A stretch of 32,313 nucleotides of DNA, from the NCBI GenBank assembly GCA_013286575.1, contig JABDFL010000011.1, positions 1 to 32,313 on the forward strand, given 5' to 3'. The stretch's first letter is position 1. Every line of letters starts with the position of its first letter. The notes below the pieces were generated by a model. The model made no database searches and had not been told where the DNA came from. It worked only from the letters and a program-made list of their open reading frames with translations. This stretch comes from Candidatus Omnitrophota bacterium (GTDB lineage Bacteria > Omnitrophota > Gorgyraeia > Zapsychrales > Fredricksoniimonadaceae). The translations under genes were made by a program, and so were the position numbers. Positions 16,852 through 25,468 of the stretch are shown one piece after another.

Positions 16852-16886
16852 AAAAAACCCAATGTCTCTGATTTCGAGTCATTGGG
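16852..16886 (-). terminator. Attenuator/terminator 1 in the leader of the giant-protein operon
   Basis: On the minus strand CCCAATG-A-CTC pairs with GAG-A-CATTGGG, followed by TTTTTTATTT. It lies downstream of the 16955-16983 promoter and far upstream of the start codon. It could end transcripts from both that promoter and the nadC run. The TSS-proximal CCAATGT could pair with the 3' arm ACATTGG as an antiterminator. Confidence 0.7.
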
Positions 16887-16893
16887 CACCATT

Positions 16894-16899
16894 GTCCAA
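16894..16899 (-). promoter_or_regulatory. Upstream half of attenuator unit 1 (TTGGAC element)
   Basis: TTGGAC followed by ACAATGGTGC-type spacing and CCAAT gives a short hairpin that excludes terminator 1. Loop positions AC..TG..GC are the same as in unit 2, which points to a duplicated regulatory RNA unit and not two unrelated hairpins. Confidence 0.45.
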
Positions 16900-16954
16900 G
16901 ATTGTTTTTCTGACATCCTTGCCAGAAATCCATTACTATTTATCGAACATTGGA

Positions 16955-16983
16955 AGTATATACTATAATAAAGGCTTTGTCAA
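16955..16983 (-). promoter_or_regulatory. Strong sigma70-type promoter of the giant-protein operon
   Basis: On the minus strand an exact TTGACA (16978-16983) is followed after 17 bases by TATACT (16955-16960). Transcription should start near 16948, giving a leader of about 200 bases before the ATG at 16745. The promoter begins about 50 bases after the stop of the nadC fusion gene. Confidence 0.75.
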
Positions 16984-17030
16984 GATGACCGCCTCAAGAA
17001 AAATTTTAATAATCGGATATTTTTCATAAG

Positions 17031-18587
17031 TTATAGCAGATTAATGACTTCGGAAGGCAGGCGTTTGAGTTCCTGGGTGCCTAAAATCCGGATGGACCAG
17101 CGCATAAGATCCAGTTTTTGCTGTAGTTTCAAATCCGGGGTTGTGATGTTCTGCAGGCGGTTGCGGGACAGGAAAAAGATCTTACGCAGGGTCTCAAAAA
17201 CAATCCTGGCCTCTCTGGGATAAAGGCTGTCTTTAGTGATCTCTAAAAGATCATCATAAGCCATGGTGCTGACCACCGGATTATAATGGTCCATTTTTTG
17301 GATCAATATGGGGACCATGCTTTCAAAATAATCGTAACGGTCTAAAACGACCAGGGTATGCATGATCTCAACCTGGACAAAGGGAGAATCACTGCGGTTA
17401 AGCCGCCGGATCAAGATCCTAAGGATATTGGATTTTTCATTGCTCAAAACCTCATCAGCATATTTTTCTTTAAAGACCCGCACCGCGGCTGTGCATTTAT
17501 ATTCCCCCAGAGAATCATCCGCGATCATGGCCAACAAAATGTCCATGGGTTCATTGGCGTATTTTTGAGTATAGCCTTCCAAAAGGGCCCTATCATCAAA
17601 AATGGCCCCTGAAGAAATATTCGCCTGGTTGATATCATCCTGGTCCTGGGCCCATAGGGGGCTGATGAACAGCAATGTAAAAAATAAAAATAAAAAATGG
17701 ATTCCCGCTTTCGCGGGAATGACGGGAATGACTGGGAAAGTTGAGGTCTGTATAAACTCCATGGAAATATCCAATGCCCGATGCGAATGGGTCAGGGCCC
17801 CGACTGAAATACGGTCAACTCCGGCGGCCGCGTATTGCCTGATATTTTTTATGGTAATGCCTCCGGAAGCTTCCAGCAAAACACGGGATTTGGCTTTTTG
17901 ACGTAAATAAACTGCCTGCGCCACTTGTTTGGGCGTCATGTTGTCCAATAAAATAATGTCCACCTTGGAATCCAGAATTTCTTTTAATTGGTTGAGATCA
18001 TCGACTTCAACTTCGATTTTTTCCTTGGTCCTTTTTCTTAAAGTGCTGATGGCCTCGTTCATGTGGCGCGCACCGCAGGCAACGCGATGATTATCTTTGA
18101 CCAGGGCCATGTCATTAAGATTAAAGCGGTGATTGACGCCTCCCCCTGTCCGGACGGCATAACGCTGCAGCTGGCGCAATAAAGGGGTGGTCTTGCGGGT
18201 GTCCATAATAGCGGCTTTATACGGTTTAATTTTCTTAACAAATAAGCGGGTTTGAGTGGCAATGCCTGATAAAAAAGACAGCAGATTAAGGGCCACCCGT
18301 TCCCCTGAGAGCAAGGCCCTGGTGGGGCCGGAAATTTCCGCAATGATGCTGCCCTTGTGAACCGCTTGGCCGTCTTTGATCAAAGGGCGAAATATGATTT
18401 TAGAATTGAGGGCCTTAAAAACTTCACGGGCGAGATTAACGCCGCAGATGATCCCGTCGGATTTTGAGATCAGGCGTGCCTTGCTGCGTGAATTTGAAGG
18501 GACCAAATTATCAGTCGTAATGTCCCCTTCGCCGATGTCTTCGGCAAGGGCCAGTTGAATGATGGTTTTGACATATTCTGGTTTCAT
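17031..18587 (-). CDS. nadC: Nicotinate-nucleotide pyrophosphorylase (NadC) fused in frame to a HEAT-like protein
   Basis: Residues 1 to about 280 are a complete NadC (quinolinate phosphoribosyltransferase, NAD synthesis): LAEDIGEGDITTD, MDTRKTTPLLRQLQRYAV, GGGVNHRFNLNDM and EASGGI..NIR. NadC enzymes normally end just after the DISMEFI-like strand. Here the frame runs on through a family-A repeat (VIPAKAGIH, about 289-297), into a hydrophobic signal-peptide-like segment (FLFLFFTLLFISPLWAQ) and a roughly 200-residue helical, HEAT-like domain. No ATG or GTG start lies between the two parts. The most direct reading is a formerly separate secreted HEAT-like gene joined to nadC when the repeat removed stop and start codons. 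An assembly or frameshift error is possible. The start ATG overlaps the valS stop (ATGA). NadC identity is firm; the functional state of the fused tail is unknown. Confidence 0.85.
   Translation of the reverse strand: MKPEYVKTIIQLALAEDIGEGDITTDNLVPSNSRSKARLISKSDGIICGVNLAREVFKALNSKIIFRPLIKDGQAVHKGSIIAEISGPTRALLSGERVALNLLSFLSGIATQTRLFVKKIKPYKAAIMDTRKTTPLLRQLQRYAVRTGGGVNHRFNLNDMALVKDNHRVACGARHMNEAISTLRKRTKEKIEVEVDDLNQLKEILDSKVDIILLDNMTPKQVAQAVYLRQKAKSRVLLEASGGITIKNIRQYAAAGVDRISVGALTHSHRALDISMEFIQTSTFPVIPVIPAKAGIHFLFLFFTLLFISPLWAQDQDDINQANISSGAIFDDRALLEGYTQKYANEPMDILLAMIADDSLGEYKCTAAVRVFKEKYADEVLSNEKSNILRILIRRLNRSDSPFVQVEIMHTLVVLDRYDYFESMVPILIQKMDHYNPVVSTMAYDDLLEITKDSLYPREARIVFETLRKIFFLSRNRLQNITTPDLKLQQKLDLMRWSIRILGTQELKRLPSEVINLL
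17699..17723 (+). repeat. Palindromic repeat family A, copy 4 (inside the nadC fusion ORF)
   Basis: The same 25-base sequence as copies 2 and 3, followed by a partial echo GGGAATGAC. On the minus strand it is read in frame as VIPAKAGI and links the NadC and HEAT-like parts. Confidence 0.9.
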
Positions 18588-21274
18588 GACAAATTAGATA
18601 AAACATTTTTAAGCTCGTTGACTTCCTTGGTCAAAGTGCTGAGACGTTCTTTTTCTTTGGTAATGATTTCTTCCGGCGCCTTGCTGACAAAAGCCTCATT
18701 ACTTAAACGCGATTGTAAGCCATCGATGGATTTTTGTTTTTGGGCTATTTCTTCCCTTTTCCGTTTCTTTTCCACCTCAAGATCAATGATGCCTTTTAAT
18801 GGCATGCAGATCTTGACTGTACCAACCAGGTCAAAAACCGCATCTTTGGATGTCGAGAATTCAGAAGAAATACTTAATGCTACCTTGGCCAAATGCGTAA
18901 TATAGGCGCTATTGATCTTGAATAATCCTGCCTGTACTTCGTTATCAGGGATTATTTCCACCATGACTTCCTGATTGGGCTTTATGTCCCATTGGATGCG
19001 TATTTTACGAATCGTGGAAATCACATCGATAATAGCCTGCATTTGCTTAGATGCTTCCTGATCGATTAAAGTTCCCTCTTTTTCAGGCCATGCAGCCAAT
19101 GAAAGGCATTGGTCCTTTGTGTTCATTTTGCTATAAATCTCTTCCGTTACAAACGGGATGAAAGGATGCATCATTTTCAAAGAATTTTTTAGGACAAAAA
19201 GGGCGGTTTTCTGAATGTTGGGATCATTGAGTTTAGTTTTAATCAATTCCAAGTACCAGTCGCAATAGCTGCCCCAAAAGAAATCCTGGATCAGGATCTC
19301 AGCTTCGGAATAACGGAATTCTTCAATGGCGCGGCTGACTTTTTCCATGGTTTCATAAAACCGGGCAATGATCCAGCGGGAAGGAAGGTCGAGATTGTTG
19401 ATATCCAGGTCATCGGAAAAAGATTGCTTCGCTACGCTCGCAATGACACCCCCCTCATGAGACCCCAGAGAGTGCGGATCAAGCCTTTTGACACCATATT
19501 CACAATTCATGAAAACCAGGCGGGAGGCGTTCCAGATTTTGTTGGCGAAGTTGCGGCCGATCTCGAATTTTTCTTTGGAGATGAAAATATCCTGGCCTGA
19601 GTTGATGATGAGGCTAAAGCGCAGGGCATCGGCGCCGTATTCATCTATGATTTCCAGGGGATCAATGGCATTGCCTAAGGATTTGGACATCTTGCGGCCC
19701 TTGGCATCACGCACTGTCCCATGGATCAGCACATCGGAAAAAGGCTTCTCCCCCATGAATTCATAACCTGCCATGATCATGCGCGCTACCCAGAAAAACA
19801 GGATTTCAGAGGCTGTCATCAAGGTATTGGTGGGATAAAAGTATTTTAAATCATTGTTTTGTTTGGGCCAGCCAAGCGTGGCAAAGGGCCAAAGCCAGGA
19901 TGAAAACCAGGTATCAAGGACGTCCTCATCCTGTTTTAACTCAACAGGCTTGCCGTGTTTGGCTTGCGCCTGGGCCTTGGCTTCCTGTTCAGATTTTGCA
20001 ACAAAATGATTCCCCTCTTTGTCATACCATACAGGAATGCGGTGGCCCCACCAAATCTGACGGGAAATACACCAATCGTGAATGTCTTGCATCCAATTGG
20101 TGTAGACCTTGGACCAATGCATTGGGTGGATCCTGATCTCTCCTTTTTGCACCGCTTGCGAGGCCGGCTTGGCCAATGGTTTCATGGAGACAAACCATTG
20201 CTTGGACAAATAGGGCTCCACCACTGTATCGCAGCGGTAGCAGTGGCCGACGGAGTTTTTGTGATCTTCGATTTTTTCAAGCAATCCCAAGGCTTCTAAA
20301 TCAGCTAAAATCTGTTTACGGGCCGTGAAACGATCCAGGCCCTTATATTTGCCGCCCTGCTCATTGATAGTGGCATCCGGATTCATCACATTGATCACAG
20401 GCAGATGATGACGCTGGCCCATCATAAAGTCATTGGGATCATGCGCCGGGGTCACCTTGACGGCACCTGTACCGAATTCTGCGGCCACTAAATCATCCTT
20501 GATAATTTTGATTTCACGGTCCATTAAAGGAAGGACCAAGGTTTTACCGATTAATTTCGTGTATCGTCCATCTTTGGGGTTAACGGCAACAGCTGTGTCA
20601 CCCAACATAGTTTCAGGGCGGGTTGTCGCTACTACGACATGCTGATCAGGGTCATCTTTGAGAGGATATTTCAAATGATAAAGCTTGCCGCTTTTCTCTT
20701 TATGCTCGGCCTCTTCATCTGAAAGGGCTGTCTGGCAGCGCGGGCACCAGTTGATGATGCGTTCTCCGCGGTAAATCAGGCCTTTCTTGTGCAGATGGAT
20801 GAAGGCCTCTTTGACGGCTTCACTATATTCATCGTCCATGGTAAAGCGGGTGCGTTCCCAGTCACAGGAAGAACCTAATTTTTCCAATTGGCTGATAATG
20901 GTGTCGCCGTATTCCTGTTTCCAAGTCCAGAGGCGTTTGAGAAATTCGTCACGGCCCAAATCCTGGCGGGTCTTGCCCTCCTTGGCCAATTGTTTCTCCA
21001 CCACATTCTGGGTGGCAATGCCTGCATGGTCCGTGCCAGGCATCCAAAGGGCCTCAAAGCCGTTCATGCGTTTGTAACGCACCATGATGTCCTGTAAGGT
21101 GTTATTCAGAGCATGGCCCATGTGCAGGATACCTGTCACGTTGGGCGGCGGGATGACAATGGTAAACGGCTTTTTAGTTAAGTCAGTTTTAGCATGAAAG
21201 ACATTATTGTCTTTCCAAAACTTGAGCCATTTGTCCTGTGTTTCTTTAGGATTATATTTTGAAGATAGTTCCAC
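18584..21274 (-). CDS. valS: Valyl-tRNA synthetase with a repeat-encoded insertion
   Basis: The 896-aa class I synthetase charges tRNA-Val. PPPNVTGILHMGHA carries the HIGH motif, GRKMSKSLGN is the KMSKS loop, VVVATTRPETMLGD lies in the editing domain, and NWCPRC with HCYRC are zinc-type knuckles. The C-terminus is the usual coiled coil (EVEKKRKREEIAQKQ onward). Length is normal for bacterial ValRS plus the insert. Residues about 594-620 (GVKRLDPHS to VIASVAKQSFS), between the catalytic core and the anticodon-binding helical domain, are encoded by a family-B repeat and have no counterpart in ValRS as I know it. The start is GTG, three bases after the cimA stop. The gene overlaps nadC by ATGA and sits with isoleucine and threonine pathway genes. 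Confidence 0.96.
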   Translation of the reverse strand: MELSSKYNPKETQDKWLKFWKDNNVFHAKTDLTKKPFTIVIPPPNVTGILHMGHALNNTLQDIMVRYKRMNGFEALWMPGTDHAGIATQNVVEKQLAKEGKTRQDLGRDEFLKRLWTWKQEYGDTIISQLEKLGSSCDWERTRFTMDDEYSEAVKEAFIHLHKKGLIYRGERIINWCPRCQTALSDEEAEHKEKSGKLYHLKYPLKDDPDQHVVVATTRPETMLGDTAVAVNPKDGRYTKLIGKTLVLPLMDREIKIIKDDLVAAEFGTGAVKVTPAHDPNDFMMGQRHHLPVINVMNPDATINEQGGKYKGLDRFTARKQILADLEALGLLEKIEDHKNSVGHCYRCDTVVEPYLSKQWFVSMKPLAKPASQAVQKGEIRIHPMHWSKVYTNWMQDIHDWCISRQIWWGHRIPVWYDKEGNHFVAKSEQEAKAQAQAKHGKPVELKQDEDVLDTWFSSWLWPFATLGWPKQNNDLKYFYPTNTLMTASEILFFWVARMIMAGYEFMGEKPFSDVLIHGTVRDAKGRKMSKSLGNAIDPLEIIDEYGADALRFSLIINSGQDIFISKEKFEIGRNFANKIWNASRLVFMNCEYGVKRLDPHSLGSHEGGVIASVAKQSFSDDLDINNLDLPSRWIIARFYETMEKVSRAIEEFRYSEAEILIQDFFWGSYCDWYLELIKTKLNDPNIQKTALFVLKNSLKMMHPFIPFVTEEIYSKMNTKDQCLSLAAWPEKEGTLIDQEASKQMQAIIDVISTIRKIRIQWDIKPNQEVMVEIIPDNEVQAGLFKINSAYITHLAKVALSISSEFSTSKDAVFDLVGTVKICMPLKGIIDLEVEKKRKREEIAQKQKSIDGLQSRLSNEAFVSKAPEEIITKEKERLSTLTKEVNELKNVLSNLS
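19421..19494 (+). repeat. Dispersed repeat family B, copy 3 (inside valS)
   Basis: AGATTGCTTCG, then GCTACGCTCGCAATGACAC, and the end AAGCCTTTTGACAC match copies 1 and 2 at both ends, with a different middle. It is translated on the minus strand without a stop as part of ValRS, the only full-length copy here located within a conserved enzyme. Confidence 0.85.
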
Positions 21275-21277
21275 AAT

Positions 21278-22843
21278 TTATTTTTTATCCTTCAACAATT
21301 TGTATTCAATGCTATCAACGAGTGCTTCCCAGCTGGCCTCGATCACGTTTTCATGGACCCCGACCGTTGTCCAGCTGTCATGCTGGTCCTGGGACTCGAT
21401 TAATACGCGTACTTTGGCCCCGGTACCTTCCTTAGTATCCAGCACACGGACCTTATAATCAGACAAATGCATGTCCGCGACCCCCGGATAGAATTTCTTT
21501 AAGGCTGTGCGCAAGGCACGGTCCAGGACTTCCACAGGCCCATGGCCTTCAATCGTTGCCATCTCATCATGGCCGTCGACTTTAAGCCTTACGGTGGCCC
21601 CTGCCAAAACAGATCCGTCGGGTTTTCGTTCGGTGAATACTTTAAAACCTTCCAGCTGATAAAAAGGCTGATACATTTTCAAACGGCGCTTCATGAACAA
21701 TTCAAAAGAAGCATCTGCCCCTTCGAATTGATAGCCCTGATGTTCTTTTTCCTGCAGCTCCTTCATGATCTCACGGGCTTCAGGGGAATTTTTATCCAGA
21801 TGGATATTTAATTTTTGCGCTTTAAGGATGATGGGCATTTTGCCGGCCAGCTCGGAAGTCAACAGGCGGCGGTGATTGCCCACGATTTCCGGTTCGATAT
21901 GCTCGTAAGCCAATGGGTTTTTAAGCATGGCATCTATATGGACACCGCCCTTATGCGCAAAAGCCGAATGCCCGATAAAGGGTTGGTTATTGGCCAGGGT
22001 GTAATTGCTGACATCGCTGATGTAATAGGAAGCATCCATCAGCATTTTGATCTTGTTATCGGGGATGGATTTTTTCTTCATTTTTGCATATAAGATGCAC
22101 ATGATCGTGCACAAATCCGCATTGCCGCAGCGCTCACCCATGCCGTTAAAAGTCCCCTGCACTTGTGTGCAGCCGGCATTGACGGCAACCAGGGAATTGG
22201 CCACCGCTAAGCCTTGGTCATTGTGGGTATGGATGCCCAAAGGCTTTTTGATCTTCTTTTTAACGTCTTTGACGATCTTGACAACTTCTTCAGGCAAGGT
22301 GCCGCCGTTGGTATCACATAAGATGATGCAGTCAGCACCGCCTGCCTGGGCCGCCAAGATGGAGTTTAAAGCGTATTTGGGATTGTTTTTATAGCCGTCA
22401 AAAAAATGCTCGGCATCATAAAAGACTTCCCGTTTATTCTTCTTTAAAAAAGCCACGGATTCCCGGATCATCTTTAAATTCTCTTCCAGGGTCGTTCTGA
22501 TCACATCAGTGACATGAAGGTCCCAGCTTTTGCCGAAAATGGTCACCGTCGGTGTTTGGCTGGCTATCAATTCCTTGAGATTAGCGTCATCTTCAGGCTT
22601 GATATTGGCCCGGCGGGTGGAACCAAATGCCGCTAATTTGGAATTCTGGAGTTTTTGGGCCTTCATCATCTCGAAAAATTCTTTGTCCTTGGGATTGGAC
22701 CCGGGCCAGCCGCCTTCAATATAATGAACACCCAGCTCATCGAGCTTATGGGTGATCTTGACCTTATCATTGACGGTATACGAGACCCCTTCGGTCTGAG
22801 AGCCGTCCCTGAGGGTCGTGTCGTAGATTATTATTTTATTCAT
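21278..22843 (-). CDS. cimA: (R)-citramalate synthase
   Basis: The 521-aa protein condenses pyruvate and acetyl-CoA to citramalate, the entry to 2-oxobutyrate and isoleucine without threonine. [16 protein letters not shown] near the N-terminus holds the HMG-CoA-lyase-like catalytic and metal residues. [12 protein letters not shown] is characteristic of CimA as opposed to Leu[16 protein letters not shown] completes the metal site. The C-terminal part (from about 390) is the LeuA-type regulatory dimer domain. The length fits the long CimA family (about 520-540 aa). It starts one base after the lysC stop and is followed three bases later by valS, so the three are surely cotranscribed. Isoleucine feedback is known for the family; it cannot be seen here. 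Confidence 0.93.
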   Translation of the reverse strand: MNKIIIYDTTLRDGSQTEGVSYTVNDKVKITHKLDELGVHYIEGGWPGSNPKDKEFFEMMKAQKLQNSKLAAFGSTRRANIKPEDDANLKELIASQTPTVTIFGKSWDLHVTDVIRTTLEENLKMIRESVAFLKKNKREVFYDAEHFFDGYKNNPKYALNSILAAQAGGADCIILCDTNGGTLPEEVVKIVKDVKKKIKKPLGIHTHNDQGLAVANSLVAVNAGCTQVQGTFNGMGERCGNADLCTIMCILYAKMKKKSIPDNKIKMLMDASYYISDVSNYTLANNQPFIGHSAFAHKGGVHIDAMLKNPLAYEHIEPEIVGNHRRLLTSELAGKMPIILKAQKLNIHLDKNSPEAREIMKELQEKEHQGYQFEGADASFELFMKRRLKMYQPFYQLEGFKVFTERKPDGSVLAGATVRLKVDGHDEMATIEGHGPVEVLDRALRTALKKFYPGVADMHLSDYKVRVLDTKEGTGAKVRVLIESQDQHDSWTTVGVHENVIEASWEALVDSIEYKLLKDKK

Positions 22844-22844
22844 A

Positions 22845-24068
22845 TTAAGGTTGTTCCAATTTGAATGCCTTGTGTAATGATCTTACGGCTTTATCCGCTG
22901 AATCCTGGGCAATGATACAAGAAACAGAGATCTCAGAGGTGGAAATCATTTCGATATTGATATGATTGTCCGCCAGGGTTGAAAACATTTTGGCTGCAAT
23001 ACCGCTGTGGGAACGCATGCCGGAACCGACCAGGGACACCCTTGCGATATTCCTGTCTTCCAGGATCTCACCAGCCTTGATCCTATTTCCGATGGCTGTT
23101 GTGGCCTTGATGGCTTTATTGAAATCACCTTTAGGCACCGTGAATGAAATATCGGACAATTTATCATGCGGCACATTCTGGACGATCGTATCCACATTAA
23201 TGCCCTGCTTGGAAATTTCTTCAAAAATTTTGGCCGCAATGCCCGGCTTGTCCGGTACGGAACAAATGGTGATTTTGGCTTCGTTTTTATTGCAGGTAAT
23301 GCCGCGCACTGCGATTTCTTCTAATTTTTCATTCTCTTTAGTGATCATGGTCCCTTCCTCCTTGGAGAAGCTTGAACGAACATGTAACGGTATATTAAAA
23401 CGTTTGGCGACCTCGATGGAACGCGCCTGCATCACCTGGGCGCCTAAAGAGGCCATTTCCAGCATTTCTTCAAAAGTGATGGTCTTTATTTTACGGGCTT
23501 CTTTAACGATGCGCGGATCTGTCGTATAGATGCCGTCGACATCCGTATAAATTTCACATACTTTTGCTTTTAGCGCCTGGGCCAATGCCACGGCTGTCAA
23601 ATCAGATCCGCCGCGGCCTAAGGTCGTGATCTCATCATTGGCAGTGACCCCCTGATAACCCGCCACGATGACGATTTTATTTTCTTTAAAAGCCCTGTTG
23701 ATGCGTTTGCCGTCTATGGTCATAATACGCGCCTTGGTATGGGTCTTGTCGGTTTTAATGCCTACCTGGCTTCCGGTAAATGAAATGGCATCATAGCCCA
23801 ATTCCTTGATGGCAATGGCCAAAAGCGCGCAGGAAATTTGCTCGCCGGTGGATAAAAGCATGTCCATTTCACGCTCAGGCGGGGTCTTGCTTAAGCCTAA
23901 GGCCAATGCTTCCAGCTCATCGGTGGTGTCCCCAAGCGCTGAAACAACCACCGCGATGTCGGTGTGTTTGTTTTTATAAGCGACCACGCGCTGGGCCACA
24001 TTTTTGATGCGGTCGATATTAGCCACTGAGGAGCCGCCGAATTTTTGTACAATGATCTCTTTTTCCAT
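22845..24068 (-). CDS. lysC: Aspartate kinase
   Basis: The 407-aa enzyme phosphorylates aspartate as the first step to threonine, methionine and lysine. VQKFGGSSV at the N-terminus and TTLGRGGSDLTA are the kinase nucleotide and aspartate sites. The C-terminal 140 residues hold two ACT domains (ICSVPDKPGIAAKIF and VSLVGSGMRSHSGIAAKMF), the usual allosteric unit. The length is normal for monofunctional bacterial LysC. A good ribosome site (AAGGAG) lies 10 bases before the ATG. A family-B repeat occupies the gap to the upstream apgM gene. It lies in the same run as hom and thrC; asd, which would act between LysC and Hom, is not in the window. Confidence 0.96.
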   Translation of the reverse strand: MEKEIIVQKFGGSSVANIDRIKNVAQRVVAYKNKHTDIAVVVSALGDTTDELEALALGLSKTPPEREMDMLLSTGEQISCALLAIAIKELGYDAISFTGSQVGIKTDKTHTKARIMTIDGKRINRAFKENKIVIVAGYQGVTANDEITTLGRGGSDLTAVALAQALKAKVCEIYTDVDGIYTTDPRIVKEARKIKTITFEEMLEMASLGAQVMQARSIEVAKRFNIPLHVRSSFSKEEGTMITKENEKLEEIAVRGITCNKNEAKITICSVPDKPGIAAKIFEEISKQGINVDTIVQNVPHDKLSDISFTVPKGDFNKAIKATTAIGNRIKAGEILEDRNIARVSLVGSGMRSHSGIAAKMFSTLADNHINIEMISTSEISVSCIIAQDSADKAVRSLHKAFKLEQP

Positions 24069-24092
24069 CTATTGTAAACTCCTTCTGTTAAA

Positions 24093-24145
24093 AGATTGCT
24101 TCGTCGCCCTTCGGGTTGTGCTAACTGCGCTCCTCGCAATGACAC
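24093..24145 (+). repeat. Dispersed repeat family B, copy 4 (short form)
   Basis: AGATTGCTTCGTCGCCCTTCGGG with a longer middle, then CTCCTCGCAATGACAC. The second half (the GCCTTTTGACAC end) is absent. It fills the space between apgM and lysC, and its hairpin may affect the intercistronic mRNA. Confidence 0.8.
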
Positions 24146-24153
24146 GATACGCA

Positions 24154-25350
24154 CTATTTTAAAAAAAATTGGACCATCTCTTGGCCACTTTTAAATTTTA
24201 GGCCTTCTTTTGATGCTGCTTTTTCAGAATAACTTTTGACGCCATTGGATCCAATGCTTTCTCCCCACATCACAAAAGGCACCGGTGAGCGGTCGTGGGC
24301 GCGTTTGGCCACGGGTGTGGGATGGTCAGGAGAAATCAGTATCCTGACGCCCTCAGGTTTTTTAAAAGATTTCAAAATAGTGCCGACAACGTCCTGGTCA
24401 AATTTCTCACAGCACTCGAGCTTTGCCTTCCAATCACCGTTATGGCCGGCTTCGTCGGTGGCTTCCACATGGACGTATACAAAATCATGTTTTTTTAAGG
24501 CATTCAACGCATATTCGGCTTTGCCTTTATAATTGGTATCGTAGTAACCATTGGCTCCCGGGACACTAATGACATCTAAACCAGCTAAACGGCCTATGCC
24601 GTTGACTAAATCCACTGCTGAAATCACTGCCCCGCTTAATCCATAGGTGTCTTTAAATGAGGGCAGATTGGGAGATGCTCCCTGCCCCCACAACCAAACC
24701 ATATTGGCCGGATTTTCGCCTGAATCCTCACGCATTTTATTGATCTGGTGGCTGCCTAAAATCTCTTTAGACCTTTCCATGATCTTTAACAAATGATCGC
24801 TCTGCGGCCCTGCCGGCAAATATGATTTTACCGGCTGATCAATAATGTTATGCGGCGGCGTTGTTTTAAGGCCCAGCATGCCGGAAACATTAATGGTTTT
24901 CATGACCATTAAATGGCGATAGCTGTTACCCGGATAAAAACTCAGGTCCGGCCAATCCATCGAACGCTCCAGATCTTTTATCAAATTCCTGGCTTCATCC
25001 GTAGATATATGCCCGGCACTGTAATCAACCATGATGCCGTCTTTAACAGTGACCAGATTGCAACGGAATACCACTTCATCATCCTTGATCTTGATGCCTA
25101 AATTGGCCGCTTCCAAAGAAGCCCTTCCCGAAAGGTTCTTTTTAGGGTCGTAACCCATTAAAGCCAGGTTTCCGACGTCAGAACCCGGCGGCATGCCATC
25201 GGGGATGGTCTGCACCAGGGCAGAAAATCCATGCTGCACCAGATAATCCATGTTGGGCGTTTTGGCCGCCTCCATAGGGGTCTTTCCGTCCAATTCTTTT
25301 AAAGGCTCATCAGCCAGGCCGTCTGGGACTAAAATAATGTATTTCGTCAT
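24154..25350 (-). CDS. apgM: ApgM-type cofactor-independent phosphoglycerate mutase family; possible homoserine kinase substitute
   Basis: I chose the ATG at 25350 (398 aa), with a TTG four codons upstream as an alternative. It belongs to the alkaline-phosphatase superfamily, archaeal iPGM branch. Seen are LVPDGLADEP with metal ligand Asp10, PPGSDVGN with the phosphoserine-type nucleophile Ser57, ATDEAGHNGDW and SPDHPTPVAKRAHD as further metal ligands. As a mutase it would interconvert 2- and 3-phosphoglycerate in glycolysis. The neighbours are hom, thrC and lysC with no thrB. Proteins of this family in such operons have been annotated as predicted functional analogues of homoserine kinase (my recollection of SEED annotations). 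Both roles remain open; the family assignment is firm. Confidence 0.85.
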   Translation of the reverse strand: MTKYIILVPDGLADEPLKELDGKTPMEAAKTPNMDYLVQHGFSALVQTIPDGMPPGSDVGNLALMGYDPKKNLSGRASLEAANLGIKIKDDEVVFRCNLVTVKDGIMVDYSAGHISTDEARNLIKDLERSMDWPDLSFYPGNSYRHLMVMKTINVSGMLGLKTTPPHNIIDQPVKSYLPAGPQSDHLLKIMERSKEILGSHQINKMREDSGENPANMVWLWGQGASPNLPSFKDTYGLSGAVISAVDLVNGIGRLAGLDVISVPGANGYYDTNYKGKAEYALNALKKHDFVYVHVEATDEAGHNGDWKAKLECCEKFDQDVVGTILKSFKKPEGVRILISPDHPTPVAKRAHDRSPVPFVMWGESIGSNGVKSYSEKAASKEGLKFKSGQEMVQFFLK

Positions 25351-25468
25351 ATTATTGATCAAATCATTGGGGCCTGTCTCGGATTTGGTATTAAGGTGCT
25401 CCTGATTGAAACGCCTACGTCACAGCCTTATAGTACAGTGGTTTCCCTGTAACTAGCCCTGAGAACCG

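Noticed and set aside
16820-16933. 37-codon ORF in the giant-operon leader (MDFWQGC..., three Trp), a possible leader peptide
   Set aside because: There is no ribosome site, the frame runs through terminator 1, and the hairpins already explain the sequence. Coding is not supported.
538-24145. CRISPR array from the recurrent palindromes
   Set aside because: The copies are dispersed over 24 kb in varied contexts, with no regular spacing, spacers or cas genes.
23897-24154. 85-aa minus-strand ORF overlapping lysC
   Set aside because: Its start is repeat-encoded sequence and its body is lysC in another frame.
25351-25468. Possible promoter or regulatory element between coaB and apgM
   Set aside because: TTACAG and TATAAG-like boxes are only 14 bases apart and no stable hairpin is seen. 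The stretch has no supportable feature.
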